A DNA stretch of 64,000 nt from Labilibaculum sp. DW002 (GTDB lineage: Bacteria; Bacteroidota; Bacteroidia; Bacteroidales; Marinifilaceae): assembly GCF_029029525.1 (NCBI RefSeq), contig NZ_JAKJSC010000006.1, positions 62,001 through 126,000 on the forward strand, written 5' to 3'. The translations under genes and the position numbers were made by a program. Every line of letters begins with the position of its first letter. Within the stretch, counting starts at the first letter, position 1. Under the pieces are notes generated by a model that saw only the letters and a list, made by a program, of their open reading frames with translations, did not search any database and was not told where the DNA came from. Below are positions 46,609-55,203 of the stretch, one piece after another.

Positions 46609-47976
46609 CTAGAAAAGCAAATCATGCTTCAATTCCGGTTGAATTAAATAATGTGCAATCATGGTATCAAAAATCGCACCTTTCAATTCCACCCCACACC
46701 AACGTAATGCCAAAATATCTCTTTTGATATCATGAGCAATCTTCACGATTTTTTCATCTTCAAAAATAAATCGAAATTCCTGAGCCACTTTTTTTGCTTC
46801 TTTGGCATCCTGAGGAAAAGGGACAAAAAATGAGCGGTTATTTTTGTAAGCAAAGGCTAATCCTAAGATTTGCGACTGATTGGGATCAACATCACTCAAT
46901 ATTGTTCTAAATGAAAAAGATTTTTGCACACATAAATCGGCTCGTAAATCAGCTCTAACTGCCGCATTATCAAGCACAAAAAAATTGCAAGTTAAGTCGT
47001 TTAAGTCCCTTAGAATCACCTCTTTATTCTCTTCTGTATCCTTGTCTGTAAATTTTTCATTCTCAGAAGGAAAAAGATCGCCTTGATTTTTGAAAACTCG
47101 TTCGGCTAAGGTGAAAAATTCCAATTCCTTAAAAATGGCTCTTAATTTGACTTCATCGAAATCTATCAATTTATAATTCTCTTCATCAAAATCTATTGGA
47201 GCATCCAAAGCTATTGTTGCCAAAACTCTCGAAAAACGAACTTGTTCTTTCGAATTCACAATATTTTCTTTCTGCTTACCTTTTAACTTATCAGTGTTTT
47301 CATAAATCCCATTTATCGATTTATAAGCTGTAAGAAGTTTTTGTGCTGTTTTGGGACCAATACCCGGACAGCCCGGAATATTATCGGCAGAATCACCCAT
47401 TAGTCCTAAATAGTCAATTATCTGCTCGGCAGTTTCTATCCCAAATTTTTCTTGAACTTCTGGTAATCCCCAAATTTCAACTTCTTTTCCAGATCGTTTC
47501 GGTTTGTACATGAATATATTTTCACTCACCAATTGGGCATAATCCTTATCGGGTGTCATCATGTAAACCGTGAAACCTTGTTTTTCTGCTTTCTTAGCCA
47601 AAGTTCCAATCACATCGTCGGCTTCATAACCCTCAACCTCAATTTCGGGAATATTAAAACCTTTAATTATTCTCTTGATATATGGCAAGGAGTTTCTTAA
47701 ATCATCAGGCATAGGTGGTCTATGTGCCTTATACTCCTTAAACATTTCGTGACGAAAAGTTTTGCCTGCCGGATCGAAAACAACGGCAATATGCGACGGC
47801 TTCTCTTTTTCAAGTACATTCAGTAGCGTATTGGTAAAGCCCAGCATGGCTGAAGAATTGATACCTGTAGATGTGTATCTTGGGTTCTTGATAAAGGCAT
47901 AATACGATCGGTAGATCAAAGCAAAAGCATCTAATAAAAATAACTTTTTACCCGAATTGGAACTTGATGAGTGCAT
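46609..47976 (-). CDS. polA: DNA polymerase I, N-terminal part (before frameshift)
   Basis: 455 residues that contain the 5'-3' exonuclease (FEN-like) domain and most of the 3'-5' exonuclease-like domain. Landmarks are LFLLDAFALIYRSYYAF, GYEADDVIGTLA, TPDKDYAQLV, GDSADNIPGCPGIGPKTAQKLL (H3TH) and FDTMIAHYLIQPELKHD. The frame ends at LLF-stop where relatives continue. The break lies at a short T-run (GATTTG); adding a single T restores the frame exactly. A very good promoter precedes the gene. Confidence 0.88.
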   Translation of the reverse strand: MHSSSSNSGKKLFLLDAFALIYRSYYAFIKNPRYTSTGINSSAMLGFTNTLLNVLEKEKPSHIAVVFDPAGKTFRHEMFKEYKAHRPPMPDDLRNSLPYIKRIIKGFNIPEIEVEGYEADDVIGTLAKKAEKQGFTVYMMTPDKDYAQLVSENIFMYKPKRSGKEVEIWGLPEVQEKFGIETAEQIIDYLGLMGDSADNIPGCPGIGPKTAQKLLTAYKSINGIYENTDKLKGKQKENIVNSKEQVRFSRVLATIALDAPIDFDEENYKLIDFDEVKLRAIFKELEFFTLAERVFKNQGDLFPSENEKFTDKDTEENKEVILRDLNDLTCNFFVLDNAAVRADLRADLCVQKSFSFRTILSDVDPNQSQILGLAFAYKNNRSFFVPFPQDAKEAKKVAQEFRFIFEDEKIVKIAHDIKRDILALRWCGVELKGAIFDTMIAHYLIQPELKHDLLF

Positions 47977-48004
47977 AAGATTCTAAATGTTAATTGTATT
48001 CAAA

Positions 48005-48034
48005 CAAAAGTACAAGATAATCGCGCAAGAGCAA
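48005..48034 (-). promoter_or_regulatory. polA promoter
   Basis: On the minus strand TTG (48034-48032), 19 bases, TACTTTTG (48012-48005), matching both elements of the Bacteroidota consensus. Leader of about 23 bases. Confidence 0.6.
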
Positions 48035-48145
48035 TTCTGAATGATTAATTATTAATGAATAATACCGAATTGTATTTGCCATCTAAGTTATTTTCCTCGC
48101 TATTATCTGAGATAGTAATTAAAACGATATAAACTGTTGGGTACA

Positions 48146-48170
48146 AAAAAACCTGAAATTTCTTCCAGGT
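48146..48170 (-). terminator. queD terminator
   Basis: ACCTG...CAGGT imperfect stem 25 bases beyond the queD stop, followed by seven T residues on the minus strand. Confidence 0.8.
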
Positions 48171-48194
48171 CAATAATAGTATCTTGATTGATAT

Positions 48195-48641
48195 CTAGTT
48201 ATCCTCGGCAAACCATTCAGCAAAAGAAGTTGCTGTTTCGTGAAGCTTTAAAGAATGTAATTTCACATCAGCAGGCAAACGCTTAACGATTCGATCTGCA
48301 AAATCAGTAATCATGTTCTCACATGTTGGCTGATAATCGAAAACAAAAAATCGCTCAAACATTTGTGGGATATTTAATTGTTCAAGCATTGGCGTTTTAT
48401 CGCTTAAAACAACAGCATGATCCAGTTTATCAACGATTTCAGCATTTACGATCTTTTTTAGATCTCCGAAATCCATTACCATTCCCAGTTTGGGATTATT
48501 CTCATCCGCAATAGGTTCTCCAATTACTGTTACGTAAAGAATATACGAATGCCCGTGAATATTCTTACACAGACCATCATAGTTCCACAGCGCATGCGCC
48601 ATTTCGAATCGAAACTCCTTGGTTAATCTAACTTTTGCCAT
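48195..48641 (-). CDS. queD: 6-carboxy-tetrahydropterin synthase QueD / PTPS family
   Basis: 148-residue zinc enzyme of the 6-pyruvoyl-tetrahydropterin synthase family, most likely QueD in queuosine/7-deazaguanine synthesis. Zinc ligands are His in FRFEMAHALWN and the HGH of NIHGHSYIL; Cys of GLCKNIHGH is the catalytic residue. VMDFGDLKKIV, DKLDHAVVL and PTCENMITDFADRI are family segments. No other queuosine gene is adjacent, so a PTPS role cannot be excluded. Confidence 0.9.
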   Translation of the reverse strand: MAKVRLTKEFRFEMAHALWNYDGLCKNIHGHSYILYVTVIGEPIADENNPKLGMVMDFGDLKKIVNAEIVDKLDHAVVLSDKTPMLEQLNIPQMFERFFVFDYQPTCENMITDFADRIVKRLPADVKLHSLKLHETATSFAEWFAEDN

Positions 48642-48658
48642 TTTTATTCTATATAAAA

Positions 48659-48682
48659 AAAACCAGTCTAAGCCGGTTTTTA
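48659..48682 (-). terminator. ArsR-family gene terminator
   Basis: AACCAG.../...CCGGTT imperfect stem just before the ArsR-family stop, with a long T-run on the minus strand. Confidence 0.7.
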
Positions 48683-48686
48683 ATTT

Positions 48687-48992
48687 TTATCCATGAGTAC
48701 AGTTGCTGATACAATCAACAATATTACTTAAGCTACAATGTTTTAAGAAGTAATAGGTGTTCTTTCCTTCACGTTTCGATTGCAAAACACCCTTATCTTT
48801 AAGAATACCCAAGTGGTGCGAAGTTGTTGATTGTTCAATATTCAACAATTCATGTATCTCAGTAACCGTTAATTTTTTTCCATCATCAAGATAACCAAGA
48901 ATAGCAATTCTCATAGGGTGAGCAATTGCCTTAAGCATATTGGCTGCCTGCTCTAATTTTTCCGGTTCTAATTCGCTAATTTTCATACACAA
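48687..48992 (-). CDS. ArsR-family transcriptional regulator
   Basis: 101-residue winged-helix protein with LKAIAHPMRIAILGYLDDGKKLTVTEIHELLNIEQSTTSHHLGILKDKGVLQSKREGKNTYYFL, a complete ArsR/SmtB fold. The usual CVC metal site of ArsR is absent, but the C-terminal tail has three Cys (HCSLSNIVDCISNCTHG) that could sense metal or redox state. No transporter is adjacent. ATG at 48986 is an alternative start. A -7 box and an AT-rich palindrome lie upstream. Confidence 0.88.
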   Translation of the reverse strand: MCMKISELEPEKLEQAANMLKAIAHPMRIAILGYLDDGKKLTVTEIHELLNIEQSTTSHHLGILKDKGVLQSKREGKNTYYFLKHCSLSNIVDCISNCTHG

Positions 48993-49019
48993 AACTTAAA
49001 CTTGTATTTAATAACTATG

Positions 49020-49027
49020 CAAATATA
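49020..49027 (-). promoter_or_regulatory. -7 box of ArsR-family gene with AT palindrome
   Basis: TATATTTG on the minus strand matches TAnnTTTG. The overlapping ATATA-TAAA-TATAT dyad (49023-49036 region) is a possible autoregulatory site. Confidence 0.35.
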
Positions 49028-49175
49028 TAAATATATTCGTAAATGAACAGCATATTCATATTGAAATAGTTAAATTTCTCGTTTTGTATATAATTTAGGT
49101 AAAGTCTTAATAAATACTAGAGTTCTGAATCCGAAAATTTTGAAACTTCAACCTTTTATGAGAACGATAAATTAT

Positions 49176-49183
49176 TAACTTTG
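49176..49183 (+). promoter_or_regulatory. -7 box giving a probably leaderless polyprenyl synthase transcript
   Basis: TAACTTTG ends six bases before the ATG at 49190. TTTT 18 bases upstream may serve as the -33 element. Start of transcription would coincide with the start codon. Confidence 0.5.
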
Positions 49184-49189
49184 GTTGCT

Positions 49190-50176
49190 ATGAATTTGAA
49201 GAAAACCAGTATAAGTGACATTAAGGCTCCTGTTAAAGAAGAGATGGATCAATTTGAAACCTACTTTAAGGATTCAATGAAAACCAAGGTACGCCTATTA
49301 AACGTCATTAACAGGTACATTATCAAACGAAAAGGCAAAGAAATAAGACCTATTTTAGTGTTCTTAAGCGCTAAGTTAGCTGGTACTATTAACGATTCTA
49401 CCTACACAGCTGCGGCCCTAACCCAGCTGCTACATACGGCAACTTTAATTCATGATGATGTAGTTGATGAAGCCTACGAAAGAAGAGGTTTTTTCTCTGT
49501 AAATGCCTTATGGAAAACAAAAGCTGCGGTATTGGTTGGTGATTTTCTTCTATCGAAAGGATTACTAATTGCTTTGGATAATAATGAATTTGGGCAATTA
49601 AAGGTCGTTTCTGATGCTGTTCGTGAAATGAGTGAAGGTGAGTTACTTCAGCTCGAAAAATCACGAAAGCTAAACATTACCGAAGAGGTTTATTTTGATA
49701 TTATTTATAAGAAAACGGCTAGTTTAATTGCCTCATGTACAGAATTGGGTGCTATTTCGGCTGGAGCAAGTGAAGAAGATCAGCAGAAGCTAAAACAATT
49801 TGGGTCACATCTTGGAATTGCTTTTCAAATGAAGGATGATTTATTTGATTACGAAAAACAAGGAACCATTGGGAAACCAACGGGTAATGATATCAAAGAA
49901 AAGAAGTTAACGCTTCCTTTGATTTATGCTTTAAGAAATATATCCGATAAGGATCGTCGTTGGGCTTTAAAAATTATCCGTAAACACAATAAAAACAAGG
50001 TAAAAGTTAACGAATTAATAAGTTTTGTTAAAGATAATGGAGGTATTGATTATACCAGTCAGAAAATGATTGAATACAAACAAAAAGCAATGAATATCTT
50101 ACATGAATTTCCAACTTCAGAAGCTAGAGAAGCATTAATTAATCTGGTTGATTATACCATTTCAAGAAACAAGTAA
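49190..50176 (+). CDS. Polyprenyl diphosphate synthase
   Basis: 328-residue trans-prenyltransferase (octaprenyl/heptaprenyl diphosphate synthase type) that builds the side chain of menaquinone. Aspartate-rich motif one is LIHDDVVDEAYERRG and motif two FQMKDDLFDYEKQGTIGKPTGND; GKEIRPILVFLSAKL binds the homoallylic substrate. The start is the ATG at 49190; a TTG nine bases earlier lies in the -7 promoter box and cannot be used. Chain length cannot be deduced with certainty. Confidence 0.93.
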   Translation: MNLKKTSISDIKAPVKEEMDQFETYFKDSMKTKVRLLNVINRYIIKRKGKEIRPILVFLSAKLAGTINDSTYTAAALTQLLHTATLIHDDVVDEAYERRGFFSVNALWKTKAAVLVGDFLLSKGLLIALDNNEFGQLKVVSDAVREMSEGELLQLEKSRKLNITEEVYFDIIYKKTASLIASCTELGAISAGASEEDQQKLKQFGSHLGIAFQMKDDLFDYEKQGTIGKPTGNDIKEKKLTLPLIYALRNISDKDRRWALKIIRKHNKNKVKVNELISFVKDNGGIDYTSQKMIEYKQKAMNILHEFPTSEAREALINLVDYTISRNK

Positions 50177-50181
50177 ACAGC

Positions 50182-52089
50182 TTATTGCAAAGGTAACTCT
50201 ACAAAAAATACACTTCCCTTTTCTACCGTACTTTCAACATAAATTTTCCCGTTATTCTGATCTACAAATTCTTTGCACAGAATTAGTCCCAAACCTGTTC
50301 CTGATTCTTCCTCAGTACCCATTCTGGTATAATTCGTGTCAATTCTAAAAAGTCTCTTCTGATTTTCGGCACTTATTCCAATACCATTATCTTCTATACT
50401 AAGGATAGCTTTGGATTGATTGTTCCTTATTTTTATTTTCACTTCACCACCAGGTCTGCTAAATTTCAAAGCATTAGAGTAAAGGTTGCGGATTACTGTA
50501 TCAATCATATACTCATCGGCAAATGCCATACTTCCATTGATAATATCAACACTTACCGCTATGTTCTTTTTATCAGCTTTTACTTTGTGCAGCAAAATAT
50601 TCGAAGTAACTATTTTTTGCAAATCGATTTGTTTTGGGTTAAGACTAATCTTACCCATTTGGGACCTACCCCATTCCAAAAGATTATTTAAAAGCTTAAA
50701 TTCTTGTGATGCTGAAGAATGAATGATTTCTGATGACTCGGCAATCTGTGCCTTCGACATCTCATTGCAATGAAGATATAGATTTTTTGCTATTGGCAAC
50801 AAGGCATTAAAGGGATTCTTTAAATCATGAGCAATAATTGAGAAAAACTTATCCTTAGTTTTAATCGCATCGTTTAAAGCTATTTCAGTTCTTTTTCGAA
50901 CACTAATATCTCTTGCAATTGCCATTAATGTTTCGCTCTCTCCTTCTGCATTAAACTCCGGAATTAATTGCCATTCAAAGTAGCGAATCTCATCATCAAG
51001 AGTTAAAGTAAAGTCAACACAATGCTGCTGTTTACTTTCAAAGGCTAAATTCATTTCTTGCTCCCAGAACTCACACATATCTGTTGGGAATCCCATGTCG
51101 AAATGTGTTTTCCCAATAAAAGCTTCTGGTTTTATATTCAGAACGGTATTGGAAGCAGAGTTAACAAAAATATGCTTATGATCTCTATCGAAACGCATAA
51201 TTAAATCGGGAGCATTTTCTACTAAGGTTCTAAAACGTTCCTCGCTCTCACTTAATTTATGCTCTGCAATTTTTCTTTTTTCAATATTTCTTATGGCAAC
51301 AAAATAGATTTTTGTATTCGCAAAACGATTAATATTGGCGCTTACCTCAACGGGAATTCTCTTACCACATTTACGAACTAAATTGGTTTCGAAAATTGCT
51401 GTTCCACTAATATCCATTTCATTCTTTCTCACAGTAAAATCTTCAGAATCAATAGGATCATCTATATCATTAACATTTAATTGAGCCAATTCCTTTTCCG
51501 AATAACCCAACATTTTACACAAGCGAGAACTAAATTCAATTAATTGACCTTTTTCATCATGAACAAGAAAAGCATCTCCCGCCGATTCAAATGTGTTTTT
51601 ATAAAATTCTTCTCTTTGCCCAACCCGATCAACCAAATGGTAATAACTAGAAATATCTTTACTCTGAACAATAATTCTTTCAACAGCACCATTTTTATTT
51701 AGTACCGGAGAAATGTATTTTTCTTCAAATTTTATTTTACTATTCTCCATGTATGATTTCAAAAAATGATCAGGCGCATTGCTCTCAATCACCTTCTCAA
51801 TCGTACATTCTTCACATGGCTTGTTTATATCATAAAAAACATTATAACACTTCTTTCCAATTAGCTCATTCCTTTGCATATTGGTTCCTTGTAAACGCTT
51901 ATCATTTACTTCCACCAAAGTATAGTTCGTGTCTATTACTGACACTGAATCATTAGCGTCATTTATTGAGATTCGATCAAGAAATTCCTCTGTAATAAAC
52001 TCTTGTGGAATCAGTCCACGTAATCTTTCTGCTTCGGTTTCCAGTTCTTGAATTCTCTTTTTTAGCAGATGGTGGGATTCGGTGTTCAT
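50182..52089 (-). CDS. Soluble multi-PAS histidine kinase
   Basis: 635-residue cytoplasmic histidine kinase without a transmembrane segment. Three PAS domains occupy about 35-150, 160-270 and 280-395. The first contains KKCYNVFYDINKPCEECTI, a Cys-rich PAS type that may bind a metal or sense redox. The kinase core has FFSIIAHDLKNPFNALLPI (His near 420), VIRNLYSNALKFS, IEDNGIGIS and GTGLGLILCKEF. It converges on the polyprenyl synthase gene with only five bases between them. No partner regulator is adjacent. Confidence 0.92.
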   Translation of the reverse strand: MNTESHHLLKKRIQELETEAERLRGLIPQEFITEEFLDRISINDANDSVSVIDTNYTLVEVNDKRLQGTNMQRNELIGKKCYNVFYDINKPCEECTIEKVIESNAPDHFLKSYMENSKIKFEEKYISPVLNKNGAVERIIVQSKDISSYYHLVDRVGQREEFYKNTFESAGDAFLVHDEKGQLIEFSSRLCKMLGYSEKELAQLNVNDIDDPIDSEDFTVRKNEMDISGTAIFETNLVRKCGKRIPVEVSANINRFANTKIYFVAIRNIEKRKIAEHKLSESEERFRTLVENAPDLIMRFDRDHKHIFVNSASNTVLNIKPEAFIGKTHFDMGFPTDMCEFWEQEMNLAFESKQQHCVDFTLTLDDEIRYFEWQLIPEFNAEGESETLMAIARDISVRKRTEIALNDAIKTKDKFFSIIAHDLKNPFNALLPIAKNLYLHCNEMSKAQIAESSEIIHSSASQEFKLLNNLLEWGRSQMGKISLNPKQIDLQKIVTSNILLHKVKADKKNIAVSVDIINGSMAFADEYMIDTVIRNLYSNALKFSRPGGEVKIKIRNNQSKAILSIEDNGIGISAENQKRLFRIDTNYTRMGTEEESGTGLGLILCKEFVDQNNGKIYVESTVEKGSVFFVELPLQ

Positions 52090-52146
52090 GAAAGTGTTAA
52101 CAATTTAATTGCGGTGTTAAATAAATCTATCGCAAGTAAATAAAAA

Positions 52147-52170
52147 AAAGCCGGAAAATATCCGACTTTT
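52147..52170 (-). terminator. deoC terminator
   Basis: AAAGCCGGA / TCCGACTTT stem with one mismatch, 20 bases after the deoC stop, followed by a T-run on the minus strand. Confidence 0.82.
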
Positions 52171-52190
52171 AGCTTAATTATTAATCTCTT

Positions 52191-53090
52191 TTAAAAATAT
52201 TTAATGTCTTTCTTTTCACCTTTCTCAATAAAATGAATTTCAGACAAAATATTGTTGGCTAAACTAGATGCTCCAATTCGCAAATATTCATTGTTCAACC
52301 ATTCTTCTCCTAAATTGTTTTTCGATACTGCAAAAAACTCGATGGCATCCTTTCCTGTTGAAATTCCTCCTGCAGGTTTAAATCCGACCATTCTTCCTGT
52401 CTTCTCGAAATACTCAGTAATTGCCTCAGTCATAATATAGGCAGCTTCTAAAGTTGCATTTACAGGAACTTTTCCTGTTGATGTCTTGATAAAATCAGCT
52501 CCAGCCTCCATAGCAATAATAGATGCTGTTCTAATATTCTCCGCTGTCTTAAGCTCTCCTGTTTCAAGAATTACTTTTAAATGTGCATTACCACAAGCTT
52601 CTTTCTGAATAGCAATTTCATCAAATACAGTTTGATAATGTCCTTCAAGAAAAGCGCCTATTGATATAACAATGTCAATATCGTTAGCTCCCTTTTCAAC
52701 AGCCATTTTACATTCCAATGCTTTAACTTCAACGTATGATTGAGAAGATGGGAAAACACCTGCTACAGAAGCAATTCTAACGCCCTCAGCTTTTAAGTTT
52801 TCATTTAATGTAGGTACTTGGTATGGATATACACAAATAGCGGCCACATTTGGCATGTCAAAATCATTCTGGAAGTTATTTACATTGTCAGCAAAACTTT
52901 TAGCCTTTGCATGTGTGTCTGTAGAGTTCAATGTCGTTAAATCTATGAAAGAAAAATTCTTTTTAAGATTCTCAACTGTGTACAAAGATTTAAAATCTTT
53001 ATCCAGAATTGATTTGACATTTTCTTTAACTTTTGCATCGCTAATCTTAAGATCGTAAGATTTTAAGATCTCTAAAATGTCTCTCTTCAT
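52191..53090 (-). CDS. deoC: Deoxyribose-phosphate aldolase
   Basis: Class I aldolase cleaving 2-deoxyribose-5-phosphate to glyceraldehyde-3-phosphate and acetaldehyde; 299 residues, somewhat longer than E. coli DeoC (259). The Schiff-base Lys is in GADFIKTSTGK, the second Lys in MVGFKPAGGIST, and ANDIDIVISIGAFLEG and IDLTTLNSTDTHAK are family segments. It runs alone, with no deoxynucleoside phosphorylase nearby. Confidence 0.94.
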   Translation of the reverse strand: MKRDILEILKSYDLKISDAKVKENVKSILDKDFKSLYTVENLKKNFSFIDLTTLNSTDTHAKAKSFADNVNNFQNDFDMPNVAAICVYPYQVPTLNENLKAEGVRIASVAGVFPSSQSYVEVKALECKMAVEKGANDIDIVISIGAFLEGHYQTVFDEIAIQKEACGNAHLKVILETGELKTAENIRTASIIAMEAGADFIKTSTGKVPVNATLEAAYIMTEAITEYFEKTGRMVGFKPAGGISTGKDAIEFFAVSKNNLGEEWLNNEYLRIGASSLANNILSEIHFIEKGEKKDIKYF

Positions 53091-53426
53091 CCTTCTAAAT
53101 TTTTAATTAGGATGGAGCGCCAAATCCTACATTTGTCGCTACACAGTGTAAATAAATAATAATAAACCAGTTGCGGACGTTTCCGCTGATTTTTCCATAG
53201 GTACAAAAGATTGCTCTCTTGTATATCTTAATACTTAAAGCACAAAACTAATTTATTTTTTACTCTTCCCCTATTTCTATATCATTAATTTATTTGAACT
53301 TAAGTTAAAAAAAGCCAAAGTCATCGTGATGATGACCCTGGCTTACTATCTAACTAAAAACGTAATTCTTTATTGTTTTGAAAATTTATACTTATAAATC
53401 TTGATCTGATTAATAGATATATTTTT
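53091..53426. other. Intergenic region between lipoprotein operon and deoC
   Basis: 336 bp with no gene. It holds the terminator of the lipoprotein operon (53313-53343) and the deoC promoter region; a TAGTTTTG box on the minus strand at 53250-53243 is a possible -7 element, 150 bases from the deoC start. Nothing else is recognised. Confidence 0.4.
53313..53343 (-). terminator. Terminator of the lipoprotein operon
   Basis: AGCCA-GTCATC / GATGAC-TGGCT interrupted stem followed by seven T residues on the minus strand, 84 bases after the last stop. Confidence 0.82.
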
Positions 53427-54815
53427 CTAATTACTATAGGTCTCGTCAAAAAGAACTATTGGCTTAACAATTTGATATTCCTTTTCAAATCCGCCTAAAT
53501 TTTTCTTTGCTATTTTAACCTTCGCATTTATTCTTGCATCTAGTCCCATGCTCATTTCAACAGATCCATCAACCTTTGTATTCAAAAAGCTTCCATGTAT
53601 CTCCGTATTAACGTAAGGAACCATATCAATAGTTATTCCGTTAACTCCGCAAATTTTAGCTTTAGTTCGAGGGAATATTTCAGCTCTTAAATTCGCATTT
53701 ACTTCACCCATAAACTGAGGTGTATAAAGCTCTTTATTAAATTCAAACTCATTTATGGCACTCCAACCTTTTTTCCTCTTGTATTTTGCCCCAAATTTAG
53801 AACTGATACTTGCATTGAAACCTGCTGTACATTGCAAAAACCCATTACTCTCAACTTTATATGCAGCCATAATATCTGTATCAACTGTTATTGCCAATAC
53901 ACAAGCACCAACATAATAGATAAATGTTCTTTTAAATACATTATTCATTAATTTTATCTCGTCTTCCCGTGTATAAGATTTGGCATATCTCATTAAAAAA
54001 TTGGCCTCTGCAAAAACATGTGGACTTACTGAAAATTCAAACTTTCTTAGTTTAAACCATTTCACTTTTGTTTTAAGACTAAAATCGGCACCATAATTAA
54101 TTTCTCCACTGGTGAGATAAATTCCACTTTTTTCAGAATAAGATTCTCCAGTTTCCTCATTAGTTATCTGTTCACTCTTCTCAAACAGAGTATAATTTTC
54201 AATTTTTTTACTAAAATTGATAGAGATTGTTTTTTTTGTATTTCCAAACATTTCAACCCCATCTATCTGTTCGTCATTAAAAACAGAACGAACAATTCTC
54301 CCTTCAGGCATATGATAAATCACACGCGCCGGATGAATTTTATTTCCATCTCTCAGTGCTTCATTTATCTCTTGTATGGTAGATGCTGTTTTAAGATCAA
54401 CGTCTTCAGTCATATCCGATACCAATTCAAAATCAGCATCTCTAAAAACTTCTTCAAAATCTGTTTCTTCAGTATGTACATTAATTATGTCGCCAATCGT
54501 ATCAACCTTGGCAACTTTTCTTAAAACTGCAAGCGTATCTAAATCAACAGATAAAATTGATGTATTCTCAATTTTATACTCTGCCATTTCAACCGATTCT
54601 AATGACATTTGCATCACTCCTGTTTCCTCGTCATAAGCCATTCCTTCATCTCCATTGGAATTGGCTAATTTACTATTATGAAGCAATAAAACATTCTCAT
54701 TAAGTTTAGCTGAAATTGCATTAACATTCTCTAAACTCGGATCAGAAAATTCATCTTTTTCACTACATGATACCAAAAGAGTAACCCCCAATAAAAAACA
54801 TAACTTTTTCAACAT
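53427..54815 (-). CDS. Lipoprotein of unknown function in PBP-C13 operon
   Basis: 462-residue exported lipoprotein (MLKKLCFLLGVTLLVSC, Cys17). I do not recognise a domain. Residues ~20-215 are acidic and mixed alpha/beta (e.g. VDLDTLAVLRKVAKVDTIGD). Residues ~215-462 are rich in alternating polar/hydrophobic strands (ISINFSKKIENYTLFEKSE, FEFSVSPHVFAEANFLMRYA, NANLRAEIFPRTKAKICG, VEMSMGLDARINAKVKIA), suggesting a large beta structure. One hydrophobic stretch (TFIYYVGACVLAITV) is near 310. It is the last gene of the four-lipoprotein operon, two bases after the 123-residue gene, so translation is probably coupled. It could be a substrate, scaffold or effector of the C13 peptidase; this is speculation. 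Confidence 0.7.
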   Translation of the reverse strand: MLKKLCFLLGVTLLVSCSEKDEFSDPSLENVNAISAKLNENVLLLHNSKLANSNGDEGMAYDEETGVMQMSLESVEMAEYKIENTSILSVDLDTLAVLRKVAKVDTIGDIINVHTEETDFEEVFRDADFELVSDMTEDVDLKTASTIQEINEALRDGNKIHPARVIYHMPEGRIVRSVFNDEQIDGVEMFGNTKKTISINFSKKIENYTLFEKSEQITNEETGESYSEKSGIYLTSGEINYGADFSLKTKVKWFKLRKFEFSVSPHVFAEANFLMRYAKSYTREDEIKLMNNVFKRTFIYYVGACVLAITVDTDIMAAYKVESNGFLQCTAGFNASISSKFGAKYKRKKGWSAINEFEFNKELYTPQFMGEVNANLRAEIFPRTKAKICGVNGITIDMVPYVNTEIHGSFLNTKVDGSVEMSMGLDARINAKVKIAKKNLGGFEKEYQIVKPIVLFDETYSN

Positions 54816-54817
54816 AA

Positions 54818-55189
54818 CTAATCATATTTAAGAATAACTGAAATATTTGTAATAACACCCTTTTGTAGTGGTTTTTCCATTGAAGAATTGCTAGTAGAAT
54901 TCGTTAATTCTTCTCCCTTTTCCACATTAAAAAAATAATAAACCTCTTGTAGATCGGTAAACAAACAAGTTCCTGTACTGTCGGTAGTCGCAATCATATT
55001 TTCCTCGCTATCCTCTATATTATACCAAGCATCGTAGGTTGTAAATAAAGTTACCGAAGCATCTTCTACCAAAACTCCATTTTCATCAAGTACAGTAAAC
55101 TGCAATTGAGGTGGGCTATCGACATAATTTGTTTTTTCACAAGCACTAAATGCAATAAGTGCAATTAATGCAATAACGATTTTCTTCAT
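54818..55189 (-). CDS. Small Ig-like lipoprotein in PBP-C13 operon
   Basis: 123-residue lipoprotein (signal ending LIAFSAC, Cys17). The mature part QLQFTVLDENGVLVEDASVTLFTTYDAW... with TTDSTGTCLFTDLQEVYYFFNVEKG has the layout of a carboxypeptidase-regulatory/SpaA-like beta-sandwich (xxDxxGxPVxxAxVxLF...TDxxGxxxFxxL). An Asn/Ser-rich loop (TNSTSNSS) follows. It is 14 bp downstream of the C13 fusion gene and two bases upstream of the 462-residue gene. Likely a structural partner at the envelope. Confidence 0.72.
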   Translation of the reverse strand: MKKIVIALIALIAFSACEKTNYVDSPPQLQFTVLDENGVLVEDASVTLFTTYDAWYNIEDSEENMIATTDSTGTCLFTDLQEVYYFFNVEKGEELTNSTSNSSMEKPLQKGVITNISVILKYD

Positions 55190-55203
55190 AACTAGTAAAT
55201 GTA

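Noticed and set aside
53240-53255. Strong promoter for deoC
   Set aside because: The TAnnTTTG match is 150 bases from the start and has no -33 element; mentioned only as a possibility within the intergenic entry.
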